Below are positions 1-8,766 of a DNA stretch of 63,941 bases, piece by piece. Every line of letters starts with the position of its first letter. Within the stretch, counting starts at the first letter, position 1. The position numbers and the translations under genes were made by a program. Source of the DNA: Gammaproteobacteria bacterium (GTDB lineage: Bacteria > Pseudomonadota > Gammaproteobacteria > Pseudomonadales > Azotimanducaceae); contig PAPD01000032.1 of assembly GCA_002708765.1 (NCBI GenBank), forward strand, positions 1 through 63,941, given 5' to 3'. The notes under the pieces were generated by a model that saw nothing but the letters and a program-made list of their open reading frames with translations, did not search any database and was not told where the DNA came from.

Positions 1-760
1 CACAGGTTAACTGGCTCCCAATCGCCCGAGCAAGCAAACTCGCTACTACAGACGAATCAACTCCTCCTGACAAGCCCAGGAGCACCTTCTTATCACCCAC
101 TTCATCTCTGATTTTTTTTACTAGATCATTGGCTATATTTCCCGGAGTCCAGATAGCCTTACATCCACAAATTACTTTCACAAAACGATCGAGAATTGCC
201 TTACCCTTGGCCGTATGATCGACCTCAGGGTGAAACTGCAAGCCATATAGCTTTCTCTTTTCATCCGCCATAATAGCAATAGGTGAATTATTTGAGCTTC
301 CGATTACCGAAAAGCCGGCAGGAAGTGAAGCCACTTTGTCACCATGACTCATCCACACATCAAGAGAATGGTCTGAGTTCTCAGTGTCGCCTAAAGAACC
401 CAGAAGATCAGAACTTCGCTCTAACTTGACATTAGCAAAACCAAATTCTTTTTTGTTGGATTCTTCAACTTTTCCGCCCAACTGCGACGCCATCGCTTGC
501 ATTCCGTAACAAATCCCCAAGACAGGAACCCCTGAGGAAAATACATGTTCGGGAATATCAACGCTCGTATTCTCTGTCGCGGATTCGGGCCCTCCGGAAA
601 GGACAATCCCGTTCGGCGCGAACTGGTTTAATTCATCAGGTTGTATGTCATAAGCACGAATTTCGCAATAAATGCCAATCTCTCTAATCTTACGAGCAAT
701 TAGCTGAGTGTATTGTGATCCAAAGTCTAGGATCAGAATCTTTTCTTCGTGCAAGTCCAA
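1..760 (-). CDS. guaA: GMP synthase (glutamine-hydrolysing), N-terminal part, cut by window edge
   Basis: GuaA converts XMP to GMP with ATP and glutamine, the last step of guanine nucleotide synthesis. About 253 codons are present, read leftward off the window. The class I glutamine amidotransferase domain is complete, with an oxyanion GGPES loop, the nucleophile Cys in GICYGMQ and the FHPEVDHT His-Glu pair. It is followed by the start of the ATP-pyrophosphatase domain with the SGGVDS P-loop. No ATG is available. An in-frame TAG lies just upstream, so the start is the TTG at 760 (or the TTG two codons later), preceded by AGGGA. A TATAAT-like -10 lies on this strand at 787-792. It is divergent from xseA. 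The C-terminal dimerisation domain lies outside the window. Confidence 0.95.
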   Translation of the reverse strand, partial: MDLHEEKILILDFGSQYTQLIARKIREIGIYCEIRAYDIQPDELNQFAPNGIVLSGGPESATENTSVDIPEHVFSSGVPVLGICYGMQAMASQLGGKVEESNKKEFGFANVKLERSSDLLGSLGDTENSDHSLDVWMSHGDKVASLPAGFSVIGSSNNSPIAIMADEKRKLYGLQFHPEVDHTAKGKAILDRFVKVICGCKAIWTPGNIANDLVKKIRDEVGDKKVLLGLSGGVDSSVVASLLARAIGSQLTC

Positions 761-839
761 GCTAAGCGTTCCCTATGAAAGTTAAAATTATACCGCACGA
801 GATTCATAAAATTCTTCTGTTTCGGTTATCATTTACTTA

Positions 840-2171
840 ATGGATTCCTCTAACCGAAAAATACTGTCCGTATCCCAGCTGAACAAAACAGCTAAGCACA
901 TACTAGAGACAGAATTCTCTTTTTTGTACGTGGAAGGGGAAATCTCTAATTTCGCTCAGCCCTCTTCAGGGCACTGGTATTTTACTCTAAAAGATGAAAA
1001 AGCTCAGGTCAGGTGTGCCATGTTCAGAAACAGAAACCAGAGCGTCGATTTCGAACCAAAAAATGGTCAGCAAGTAATCCTGCATGGGAAAGTGAGTCTC
1101 TATGAAGGAAGAGGAGAGTTTCAGGTTATAGCCAATTCTCTGGAGAATTCCGGTGACGGAGAATTACGCCGTGCTTTCGAGAAACTAAAGACCTCTCTGC
1201 AGAAAGAGGGGTTATTTGACAGTTCGCATAAGAAACCTATTCCTGATCTTCCCGCGAGACTGGCAATAATAACTTCACCCACCGGCGCAGCCATAAAAGA
1301 CATCTATTCGGTTATCAGTCGAAGATTCCCTGCGATGATCATGACAGTCATCCCGACTCAGGTTCAAGGCGATGAGGCAATACCCCAGATTGTCGAAGCA
1401 ATAGAAAAAGCCAACGAGCAGGATTCGGGATACGATCTCGTCCTTCTTGCTCGCGGTGGTGGTTCCTTAGAGGATCTCTGGGCCTTCAATACGGAGCCGG
1501 TTGCAAGAGCTATCTTCAAAAGTCGCTTGCCCCTGGTCAGCGCGATCGGGCACGAATCAGATGTAACCATTTCCGATTTCGTTGCTGATCTTAGAGCACC
1601 AACTCCTTCGGCTGCCGCTGAACAGATAACTCCCGACAGCGATAAATTAAAAAGCGAACTGCTCGAGAAAGAAAATCGTTTAATTAGGATGGCTGAGAGA
1701 GTTGTCCGAAATTTCCACAAAGAGCTAACTCATATTTTTCGGCGGATACGACACCCGAATACCCGACTTAACGATTATGCTCAAAGATTAGATGATCTAG
1801 AGAGGCGTTTTTCTCAAAGCTTAAAAAGCATCGTGGAAAAGAAACAAACCCAACTGGAACAAAAGCATTTGACCCCACCGACAAGAAAAATAGAACAACT
1901 GGAATCAGCTTTAAAGCAACACTTAGGTACGATTATTCATAGTGAATTAAAATCGAGACTCGATCGGAAAAACCTAGTGGAAAGGGACCTAGCCAGACTC
2001 GAAGCTCTTAGTCCATTCGCCACTCTGAAAAGAGGGTATGCAATAGTTTCTGCCGAGCGTGACAATCAGATAATCCGAGACCCGAAACAGGTGCCAGAAG
2101 GAGAGAATCTTAGAATCAGGCTCTCCGAAGGAAATTTGCGTGCAGAGGTTATAGAGGATGAGAGCCCATGA
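840..2171 (+). CDS. xseA: Exodeoxyribonuclease VII large subunit
   Basis: This is the large subunit of the XseA-XseB nuclease, which degrades single-stranded DNA to oligonucleotides. The 443 residues are close to the usual family length. The N-terminal OB-fold (about residues 10-110, with the GEISNF and SGHWYFTLKD signatures) binds ssDNA. The catalytic domain carries the family motifs ARGGGSLEDLWAFN, IGHESDVTI and DLRAPTPSAAAE. A long charged helical region follows, and the C-terminus has the typical KRGYAI element. It is divergent from guaA, as in many gammaproteobacteria. Its stop overlaps the start of the M23 peptidase gene by 4 bp (ATGA), so the two are probably translationally coupled. 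xseB is not in the window. Confidence 0.96.
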   Translation: MDSSNRKILSVSQLNKTAKHILETEFSFLYVEGEISNFAQPSSGHWYFTLKDEKAQVRCAMFRNRNQSVDFEPKNGQQVILHGKVSLYEGRGEFQVIANSLENSGDGELRRAFEKLKTSLQKEGLFDSSHKKPIPDLPARLAIITSPTGAAIKDIYSVISRRFPAMIMTVIPTQVQGDEAIPQIVEAIEKANEQDSGYDLVLLARGGGSLEDLWAFNTEPVARAIFKSRLPLVSAIGHESDVTISDFVADLRAPTPSAAAEQITPDSDKLKSELLEKENRLIRMAERVVRNFHKELTHIFRRIRHPNTRLNDYAQRLDDLERRFSQSLKSIVEKKQTQLEQKHLTPPTRKIEQLESALKQHLGTIIHSELKSRLDRKNLVERDLARLEALSPFATLKRGYAIVSAERDNQIIRDPKQVPEGENLRIRLSEGNLRAEVIEDESP

Positions 2172-2956
2172 TTAAAAGATTTTCTATTCCTCTTACTATG
2201 TTTCTTTTCGTTAGTAACGCCTTCGCTTTACCTCTGAACTCTTCTGTTCCGGGAGGAGTCGCTGTCATTGACATCGGTGGGGCTACAGAGGCTAGCTTTA
2301 ACCATGATAATGTTATGACCATAACCGAGAACGGGAAGAATTATGCGATTCTAGGAATTGGATTACAGCAGGCACCGGGTGACTACTATCTTGAAGTTGG
2401 CAAAAGCCAAATCCCTTTTACCATTCATACAGCTGACTACCCTACTCAGCGCCTAACCATTAAAAATAGAAACCAGGTAAATCCGGCTAAGGCCGAATTG
2501 GAAAGAATTTTTCGAGAAAAGAAGGAAATGAACAAGATGTTTAGCTATTTCCGTTCAGAAGAGAAGATCGATCTTGAATTTTTCCTCCCCTCGGAAGGAA
2601 TAATTTCAAGCGAATTCGGGTTGCGCAGAATTCTGAATGGACAGCCAAGATCCCCGCACAGCGGAATCGATATCGCCGCTGCCGAGGGAACAGATATTTT
2701 AGTTCCCTCGGCAGGAATAGTTTCTATGACAGGAGATTATTTTTTTAACGGAAATACAGTTTTGATCGATCATGGGAAAGGGTTAATTACAATGTACTGC
2801 CACTTAAGCAAGATCAATGTCTCCATCAATGAAGAAGTCCGAAAAGGCCAAAAGCTTGGTGAGATTGGAAAAACAGGACGGGCAACGGGGCCCCATCTGC
2901 ACTGGAGCGTCAGCCTGAATAATAAACGGGTTAATCCCAGAGTTTTTCTTCAGTAG
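2168..2956 (+). CDS. Secreted M23 (LytM-type) metallopeptidase
   Basis: This is a probable periplasmic peptidoglycan DD-endopeptidase or amidase activator of 262 residues. A signal peptide is visible (basic MIKR, hydrophobic core, cleavage near AFA-LP). The N-terminal half is an all-beta region of the kind seen in many gammaproteobacterial M23 proteins. The C-terminal LytM domain (about residues 145-255) contains the zinc-site motifs SPHSGIDI (H..xD) and GPHLHW. The metal residues appear intact, so it is more likely an active peptidase than a degenerate EnvC/NlpD activator. It is coupled to xseA by a 4-bp overlap and converges on der with 8 bp between. It has no exact E. coli equivalent at this position. 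Confidence 0.9.
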   Translation: MIKRFSIPLTMFLFVSNAFALPLNSSVPGGVAVIDIGGATEASFNHDNVMTITENGKNYAILGIGLQQAPGDYYLEVGKSQIPFTIHTADYPTQRLTIKNRNQVNPAKAELERIFREKKEMNKMFSYFRSEEKIDLEFFLPSEGIISSEFGLRRILNGQPRSPHSGIDIAAAEGTDILVPSAGIVSMTGDYFFNGNTVLIDHGKGLITMYCHLSKINVSINEEVRKGQKLGEIGKTGRATGPHLHWSVSLNNKRVNPRVFLQ

Positions 2957-2964
2957 AAAAAGAT

Positions 2965-4386
2965 TTATGTTTTTCCCTTTATCTTGCGCTTGGATTTTCT
3001 AACATGGTCCATCATCCTCTTGCGCTTGATCTTCTGACGCGAAGTAAGTGTATTTTTCTTTCCTTTATACGGATTATCTGTGGTACGAAACTCCAAGCGC
3101 ATTGGAGTTCCCCTAAGGTCAAGATCTTCAATAAAACGCCTTTTAAGATAGCGAGCATATGCTTCGGGCACATGCCTGGTCTGATTTCCGTGAATCACTA
3201 CGATAGGAGGATTAACTCCTCCCAGATGAGCATATCTGAGTTTTATACGTCTTCCATTAATTAAGGGAGGTTGGTGCTCAAATACGGCTCTTTCGAGAAT
3301 TTCGTTCAACAACGAAGTAGAAGCTCTTAGTGTAGCAGATCGATAAGCCTGATCTATAGAAGCATACAAGCTTCCAACGTCCGAGCCGTGGAGAGCTGAA
3401 ATGAAATGTATGTTCGCGAATTTTACAAAACGCAATCGCCTATCGATTTGTTTTCGCACCATTTCCTTTGATTCTCGAGTCATTCCATCCCACTTATTAA
3501 TAGCAACTACTACTCCGCGGCCTTCTTCAAGCACATGACCCAGAAGATGAAGGTCCTGTTCGACAACTCCGTCTTTTGCATCCACCATAAAAATTACAAC
3601 ATTAGAGTCATTAATTGCTTCGAGCGTTTTCAATATTGAAAACTTTTCTACTGTCTCCGAAATCTTGCCACGCCGACGAACTCCGGCGGTATCAATTAGA
3701 ATATAGTTCCTAGCATTTCGCTCAAAAGGAATATAGATGCTGTCTCGGGTAGTTCCGGCCTTATCAAAGACCACCACTCGATCCTCACCCAATAATCTGT
3801 TCACTAATGTAGATTTTCCTACGTTCGGCCGACCGACAACCGCTATCTTCAATTCCGGGCTACCCAAATTTTCTAACGCATTTTTTTCGTTGCCGGGGAA
3901 AAAAGGAATTACATTATCAATTAACAGTGATCGGACCCCATTTCCATTTTTTGCAGAAATCTTCAGCGGTTCACCTAAGCCCAGAGCAGAAAACTCTGCG
4001 GATACAAAATCCGGATCTTGCCCGTCAATTTTATTAGCAATGAGAATGATCTTTCTGCCACCCTCACGAAGCATCCGGGTTATATTGTCATCACCAGAAA
4101 TTCGACCTAGCTGTGAATCTACCAGAAAAAAAATAAGATCGGCTTCAGCTATAGCTTTCTGGACTTGCGATGCGAGAGGAACATCAATTGCCTCAAAATT
4201 TTCAGTAATTCCTCCAGTATCAATAACGAGGTAACTGAAATTGCCAATCCGGCCCCTCCCGTATTGGCGGTCCCGAGTTAATCCAGGGTAACTTGCTACT
4301 AGAGCATCCCGAGTTTTAGTCAATCTATTAAATAACGTTGACTTGCCTACATTGGGTCGACCAACAAGCGCTATGACGGGCAACAT
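2965..4386 (-). CDS. der: Ribosome-associated GTPase Der (EngA)
   Basis: Der is an essential double-GTPase for 50S subunit maturation. The 473 residues hold two tandem G domains, each with a P-loop GRPNVGKST (about residues 9 and 187), a DTGG or DTAG G3 motif, and NKID or NKWD as G4. A KH-like domain ends with a very basic Arg/Lys tail that binds rRNA. It is the last gene of the leftward run hisS-yfgM-bamB-der, separated from bamB by 9 bp. Nothing looks abnormal. Confidence 0.97.
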   Translation of the reverse strand: MLPVIALVGRPNVGKSTLFNRLTKTRDALVASYPGLTRDRQYGRGRIGNFSYLVIDTGGITENFEAIDVPLASQVQKAIAEADLIFFLVDSQLGRISGDDNITRMLREGGRKIILIANKIDGQDPDFVSAEFSALGLGEPLKISAKNGNGVRSLLIDNVIPFFPGNEKNALENLGSPELKIAVVGRPNVGKSTLVNRLLGEDRVVVFDKAGTTRDSIYIPFERNARNYILIDTAGVRRRGKISETVEKFSILKTLEAINDSNVVIFMVDAKDGVVEQDLHLLGHVLEEGRGVVVAINKWDGMTRESKEMVRKQIDRRLRFVKFANIHFISALHGSDVGSLYASIDQAYRSATLRASTSLLNEILERAVFEHQPPLINGRRIKLRYAHLGGVNPPIVVIHGNQTRHVPEAYARYLKRRFIEDLDLRGTPMRLEFRTTDNPYKGKKNTLTSRQKIKRKRMMDHVRKSKRKIKGKT

Positions 4387-4395
4387 CGATTGAAA

Positions 4396-5607
4396 TCAAC
4401 GAATCTCCAGCGCAAAAAGGCTACCACCATTGCCCATCGCGTAGATTCGCCCTTCCTTTTCAATCAGCCTGGCCCCGACTCCACGACTGTCTATTTTTTT
4501 TCTCCCGACGAAACGTCCATCAGATTGAGCCAAAAGGTGAAGGTAACCTTCATAATCCGAGATCATGAGATAGCTACCCAAAACTAACGGAGAATTTAGA
4601 CCTCGATTAAGAAGAGAATCTACTCGCCAAACTTCTCTGCCATTGCTCGCGTTATAAGCTATTACCTGGCTATCAGCCGAAACTAGATATACATTCCCGA
4701 ACCCAACTCCTAACCCCGCTATACTAGAGGCTTCTTGCTCCCACAGCATTTTTCCTCCTCTTAGATCAATAGCTAGAACCCGTCCCTGATAGCCAGATAT
4801 GAACAAGCCATTATTTTCAATAGCCATAGCTCCATCAACATCCACCAGCCTTTCCAAATCAGATATTCCCTGGGAAACTCCGACACTCTGTTCAAGAGCC
4901 GCCAGACCTTCGTCCCTCGTAATAAACGCGACCCGACCATTAGAGAAACCAGCGATGACAATATCTTCGAATATTGACGGAGTCGCAGTACCCCGAAGGC
5001 TCAAAGCCGGCGTTTTTGCCGCGTATTCCCATCTGAGACTACCGTCTATTGACTCGTAGCCTGAGACTTTTCCATCAACTGTCTGAACAACCACGAGATC
5101 CCCATCAATTTTTGGGGGAGCAAGGCTCTCGCTACTAATCTGAGTCTTCCAGGCGAAACTTCCATCGCTCTGATTGAGAGCAACAAGATGTCCCGACCCC
5201 GAACAAAGCAATACCAACTCGGAATCAGCTTCAATACCACCAGTAATTACATCAAGATTTTTTGGAAATCCGCTGGCTAAGCCTCCTTCGCTAAAGAAAT
5301 CTTTAACATTGACAGCCCATATTTCTCTACCGGACTCAGACCCCAGTGCTCTAATGTTTCCATCAGGAGTTCCTACAAAAACTCTTTTCCGAATTATCTT
5401 CGGTTCAATACGGAGTGCTTTATCATCTACTCCCTTTCCGATTTTTTTATTCCAGATTACTTTGAGTGAAGTCTCCGTTCTTATCTTAGGTAAAGGATTA
5501 GGTTTGATTTCTTCTGGTTCATCATCCCCATCACCAAACCAACTGCAACCGGAAAAAACTAGCAGACTCAAAGTTATCAGCGTAATCCAGGTATTCGTAT
5601 TTTTCAT
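4396..5607 (-). CDS. bamB: Outer membrane assembly lipoprotein BamB
   Basis: BamB is the beta-propeller lipoprotein of the BAM complex that inserts beta-barrel proteins in the outer membrane. The 403 residues begin with a lipoprotein signal peptide ending LVFSGC (lipidated Cys21), then an acidic linker, then repeated PQQ-like blades with the pattern of Gly-x-hydrophobic strands and repeated 'G..LW' or 'G..VW' turns. The ATG overlaps the stop of yfgM by 4 bp (ATGA). The order yfgM-bamB-der is the standard gammaproteobacterial arrangement. Confidence 0.95.
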   Translation of the reverse strand: MKNTNTWITLITLSLLVFSGCSWFGDGDDEPEEIKPNPLPKIRTETSLKVIWNKKIGKGVDDKALRIEPKIIRKRVFVGTPDGNIRALGSESGREIWAVNVKDFFSEGGLASGFPKNLDVITGGIEADSELVLLCSGSGHLVALNQSDGSFAWKTQISSESLAPPKIDGDLVVVQTVDGKVSGYESIDGSLRWEYAAKTPALSLRGTATPSIFEDIVIAGFSNGRVAFITRDEGLAALEQSVGVSQGISDLERLVDVDGAMAIENNGLFISGYQGRVLAIDLRGGKMLWEQEASSIAGLGVGFGNVYLVSADSQVIAYNASNGREVWRVDSLLNRGLNSPLVLGSYLMISDYEGYLHLLAQSDGRFVGRKKIDSRGVGARLIEKEGRIYAMGNGGSLFALEIR

Positions 5608-6296
5608 TCCTGACCGCCTTCGGGATTGTCCTCCGTCAAAACGGGTTGCTCAACAGCTTCCGCATCATATGGAATATCAGCAAGTTTTAACTCCAACAAC
5701 GCTGGCGGTTGTCCTTCGGTTGCCTTTATTATTGCTCTCTGATATGACTGACGAGCTGACGCAGAATTTCCAAGTGCTAGAAAAATATCTCCCATAGTCT
5801 CTTCATAAATGGAGATCTGGCCCGGTTCAGGCTTCGAGTTTTCCAAAAGCTGGAAAGCTTCCTCTGGTTCGCCATCGGAAACAAGTACTCTAGCCAGCCG
5901 TATCTTTACAAGAGTTTGCAAGGACTCATCCGATTCCCGATCCAGAGCCCATTTTAACTCGTTTTTTGCGCCACCGAGGTCGTTTCCATCGACTAGCTCT
6001 TTAGCAATAGCCAAAGAACTTAAAACCGCATAAATGCTTTCCGGGTACTCATTTTTAAGGCGGCTGTCCAATTCGATCATCGTTTCGTTATATTGCTCAG
6101 CATCCATTTCGCGACTTGCCAGCAGTTCTTCATAAATAGACGCTGCAGCTTCACCTGAATTCTTTAAATTAGTTTCCCAAGCCTTATACCCGAATATCCC
6201 GAAAAACCCTAAAGCAACCGCTACCAGAAGAGATGTTCCATTTTCTTTCCACCAGTTCTTTAGGACTTCTAACTGCTCCTCATCCGATTCAATCAA
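5604..6296 (-). CDS. yfgM: YfgM-like tetratricopeptide membrane protein
   Basis: YfgM is an inner-membrane periplasmic chaperone and Sec translocon partner of PpiD. The chosen start is the TTG at 6296, giving 230 residues beginning LIESDEEQLEVLKNWW, the conserved N-terminus of this family. AAGGAG stands 7 bases upstream, and the start overlaps the hisS stop by 8 bp. A longer in-frame extension to 6344 lacks family similarity. One TM helix (about residues 20-40) is followed by helical TPR-like repeats (DUF2133/TPR_21 type) to the C-terminus. It lies between hisS and bamB as in E. coli. Confidence 0.92.
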   Translation of the reverse strand: MIESDEEQLEVLKNWWKENGTSLLVAVALGFFGIFGYKAWETNLKNSGEAAASIYEELLASREMDAEQYNETMIELDSRLKNEYPESIYAVLSSLAIAKELVDGNDLGGAKNELKWALDRESDESLQTLVKIRLARVLVSDGEPEEAFQLLENSKPEPGQISIYEETMGDIFLALGNSASARQSYQRAIIKATEGQPPALLELKLADIPYDAEAVEQPVLTEDNPEGGQE

Positions 6297-7569
6297 GAAC
6301 CTTCTCCTTACCAAAGTAATCCAAACAATAACGCACAAGCTCACCCTGGGGAATAGATACTTGATCAGCCATTTCCCTAAGGAATTTTACACCTACTACT
6401 CCTTCACGAAATTCCTCTTCTCCCAAAATCAGAGCCAATCTCGCGCCAGAAACATCGGCCTTTTTCATCTGAGATTTCAATTTACCATCACCGCAATGAA
6501 CAGTTATAGACAACCTCGGAATGCCATCTTTCAATTTCTCTGCCATGATAAAAACGGTATTTCGGATTTCAATATCCGGCGACACAAAGTATATATCTAC
6601 TTTTTTCTCCTCAATTTCCTTTTCTTCCAGCATCAGCGCCAGACGATCTATTCCGATCGCAAATCCAATACCAGCTGTAGCCTTACCTCCAAGTTGTTCG
6701 ATCAGACTATCGTACCTACCCCCACCGCATACCGTCCCCTGCGCTCCTAAACTCTCTGTCGTCCATTCAAAAACTGTTCTGTTATAGTAGTCTAGCCCTC
6801 TAACAATTTGAGGATTAACACTACAACTCACCCCGCAATCGTCTAGAATCTCTCTAAGCATTTCAAAATGAGAACGCGAATCAACATCAAGATAGTCCAT
6901 CAATCTCGGTGCCTCTGACAGAATTTTCTTCGTACCAGGATCTTTACTATCAAGTATCCTCAGCGGATTAGCAGTTAACCGCCTCTGACTGTCTTTATCG
7001 ATCTCTTTTTTATATCTGCCTAGGAATCGAACCAAATCAGATTTAAATCGCGCTCTCGATTTTTCATTTCCCAAACTATTCAGTTCAAGAGACAACTTTT
7101 CTTCAATACCCATGAGCTTAAAAAGACGCGCACTCATAAGGATTAATTCTGCATCTATGTCAGGAGTCTCTATACCAAAGCACTCAGCGCCGATCTGTTC
7201 GAACTGACGATATCTGCCTTTTTGTGGTCGCTCATAACGAAACATCGGTCCGTGATACCAAAATCGCTGTACCTGATTAAAGAGAAGTCCATTTTGGTCA
7301 GCAAACCGCGCACAGACCGCCGTACCTTCAGGTCTCAAAGTGATGCTTTCCCCGTTTTTATCTTCAAAGGTATACATCTCCTTCTCTACAATATCGGTAG
7401 TCTCTCCTACCAGCCGCTCAAACAAATTTGTATATTCTATTAAAGGAAGGCCAACTTCACGATAACCATAACCAACAAAGACTTCTCGAGCCAAGTCTTC
7501 GATATACCGAAAAATTCGTTTCTTTGCAGGCAATAGATCCTGCATTCCTCTAACCGCTTGCATTTTCAT
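6289..7569 (-). CDS. hisS: Histidyl-tRNA synthetase
   Basis: HisRS is a class II aminoacyl-tRNA synthetase charging tRNA-His. With the start at ATG 7569 (MKMQAVRGMQDLLP; the second ATG at 7563 is equally possible) it has 426 residues. Motif 2 is visible as FRYERPQKGRYRQFEQ, the histidine signature as VRGLDYYN, followed by GGGRYD, then an anticodon-binding domain at the C-terminus. The frame is open further upstream to 7629 but that extension is not family-like. In most gammaproteobacteria ispG sits between rodZ and hisS; here only 28 bp separate them and ispG is absent. Confidence 0.96.
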   Translation of the reverse strand: MKMQAVRGMQDLLPAKKRIFRYIEDLAREVFVGYGYREVGLPLIEYTNLFERLVGETTDIVEKEMYTFEDKNGESITLRPEGTAVCARFADQNGLLFNQVQRFWYHGPMFRYERPQKGRYRQFEQIGAECFGIETPDIDAELILMSARLFKLMGIEEKLSLELNSLGNEKSRARFKSDLVRFLGRYKKEIDKDSQRRLTANPLRILDSKDPGTKKILSEAPRLMDYLDVDSRSHFEMLREILDDCGVSCSVNPQIVRGLDYYNRTVFEWTTESLGAQGTVCGGGRYDSLIEQLGGKATAGIGFAIGIDRLALMLEEKEIEEKKVDIYFVSPDIEIRNTVFIMAEKLKDGIPRLSITVHCGDGKLKSQMKKADVSGARLALILGEEEFREGVVGVKFLREMADQVSIPQGELVRYCLDYFGKEKVLD

Positions 7570-7597
7570 TAGTTGAAGTAGGAACCTTGAATTTAAA

Positions 7598-8635
7598 TCA
7601 GTCCGCCAACCTGAGTTTGGCCGTGTCATCTAAAGCAATATATGGAGCAATATCTACAGACGCTCCATTGTAAATCATCTCTACTGAACTTGCTTTTCCG
7701 AGAAGGACCTTAAAGGGGCTTTCTCCCTTAAGCACTAATCTATCACCAGCTAAATTAAGATCGTTGTAAATTAGACCAAGGCGGCTTTCTTCGATTTCAG
7801 TCCAGCATTCGTCCGCGAATATTATTTCCAGTTCGTCATTTCCTGAGCTGGTTAAAAAAATGGAGCTTTTTCCTTCCGAAATTTTCCTTTCAAAGCCAAT
7901 AAGCTCACTGACTTTCCGAGCATTCACTTCTTCTTCCAAAGTGTTTTCCTGGTCTAAGCGTTGCTTACTCTGATTTCCGGAGCTAAGGTTGTTTCGCTTC
8001 GTAAACTCTTCTTGATCTAACTCCTGCCCGGGCTCCTGCTCGGCCTCCTGCTCGGGCTCCTGCTCGGGCTCCTGCTCGGGCTCTAATACTAATACTGATT
8101 GCCCATGTTCTCGACTAAACAAAGGTTCAGCAACTTTCTTGCTTTGATCTGCTTCCGAATACAAGGACACTTCTTCTTGTGAATTCAAAAGTACCAGCAA
8201 GACTATGCCGAAAACCAGTGATAAAATTCCTAAACCAATTATAGCTGTTTTAATTACAGGTCCGGTGATCGATAAACTAGTAAGTTTCCAAGTATTATCT
8301 TCTGAATTCTCTGGTTCCGACTCTAGGTTCTGCCTTCTTTGTCCATTTTCATAAAGTTCTACAACATCATCTCCGGACAGGCCTACAACGCGCGCATATG
8401 ATCGAAGGTATCCTTTTATAAATGCCTTTTTAGGTATTTCTCCAAACTTTCCTTGCTCTAACTGCTGAATAAGAGTTTTCGTTAAATAGAGCTGATCAGC
8501 AATTTCTTTCTGAGAAAGGCCTAGCTCCTCCCTAGCGTTGACTAAAAGATCCGATATAGCTTCGGTCCCGAGATCATCTCCATCCAACAGATCTTCGGCT
8601 AGCTCTTCACCTTCTTTTTTTTCTTCATCCGCCAT
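7598..8635 (-). CDS. rodZ: Cytoskeletal/cell-shape protein RodZ
   Basis: RodZ links MreB to the cell wall elongation machinery. From ATG 8635 there are 345 residues. They comprise an N-terminal Cro-like helix-turn-helix domain (about residues 28-100, LLVNAREELGLSQKEIA), a single TM helix near residues 140-160, a periplasmic low-complexity Glu/Gln/Pro stretch, and a C-terminal beta domain of the DUF4115 type. The low-complexity stretch is encoded by tandem 12-bp repeats (separate entry), so its length may vary between strains. The pilF gene often found between rlmN and rodZ is not present; only a 131-bp spacer is. Confidence 0.9.
   Translation of the reverse strand: MADEEKKEGEELAEDLLDGDDLGTEAISDLLVNAREELGLSQKEIADQLYLTKTLIQQLEQGKFGEIPKKAFIKGYLRSYARVVGLSGDDVVELYENGQRRQNLESEPENSEDNTWKLTSLSITGPVIKTAIIGLGILSLVFGIVLLVLLNSQEEVSLYSEADQSKKVAEPLFSREHGQSVLVLEPEQEPEQEPEQEAEQEPGQELDQEEFTKRNNLSSGNQSKQRLDQENTLEEEVNARKVSELIGFERKISEGKSSIFLTSSGNDELEIIFADECWTEIEESRLGLIYNDLNLAGDRLVLKGESPFKVLLGKASSVEMIYNGASVDIAPYIALDDTAKLRLAD
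8021..8080. repeat. Tandem 12-bp repeat inside rodZ
   Basis: There are five consecutive copies of a 12-bp unit close to CTCCTGCTCGGG. Three are identical and two differ by one base. On the rodZ strand each copy encodes a four-residue Glu/Gln/Pro unit of the EPEQ type, in the periplasmic linker just after the membrane helix. The repeat is in frame, so copy-number change would lengthen or shorten the linker without a frameshift. Confidence 0.9.
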
Positions 8636-8766
8636 TTTTACTGACTCACTTCGTCCATAAAAAACTAGGGGGAACCCTCTCAAGCAGTTAACTATCGATA
8701 TCCAATTAATATAGATATATGGAAAAGAGAATCAAAATAAAACTGAAATTCCAAAACCGATATCTT

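Noticed and set aside
1121-1720. Long antisense frames inside xseA, and similar ones inside der, bamB, hscA and the carboxylase
   Set aside because: They are shadows of clearly coding genes, with no family similarity and no ribosome sites.
8021-8080. Short repeats considered as a CRISPR
   Set aside because: The units are contiguous 12-mers without spacers and lie in frame inside rodZ.
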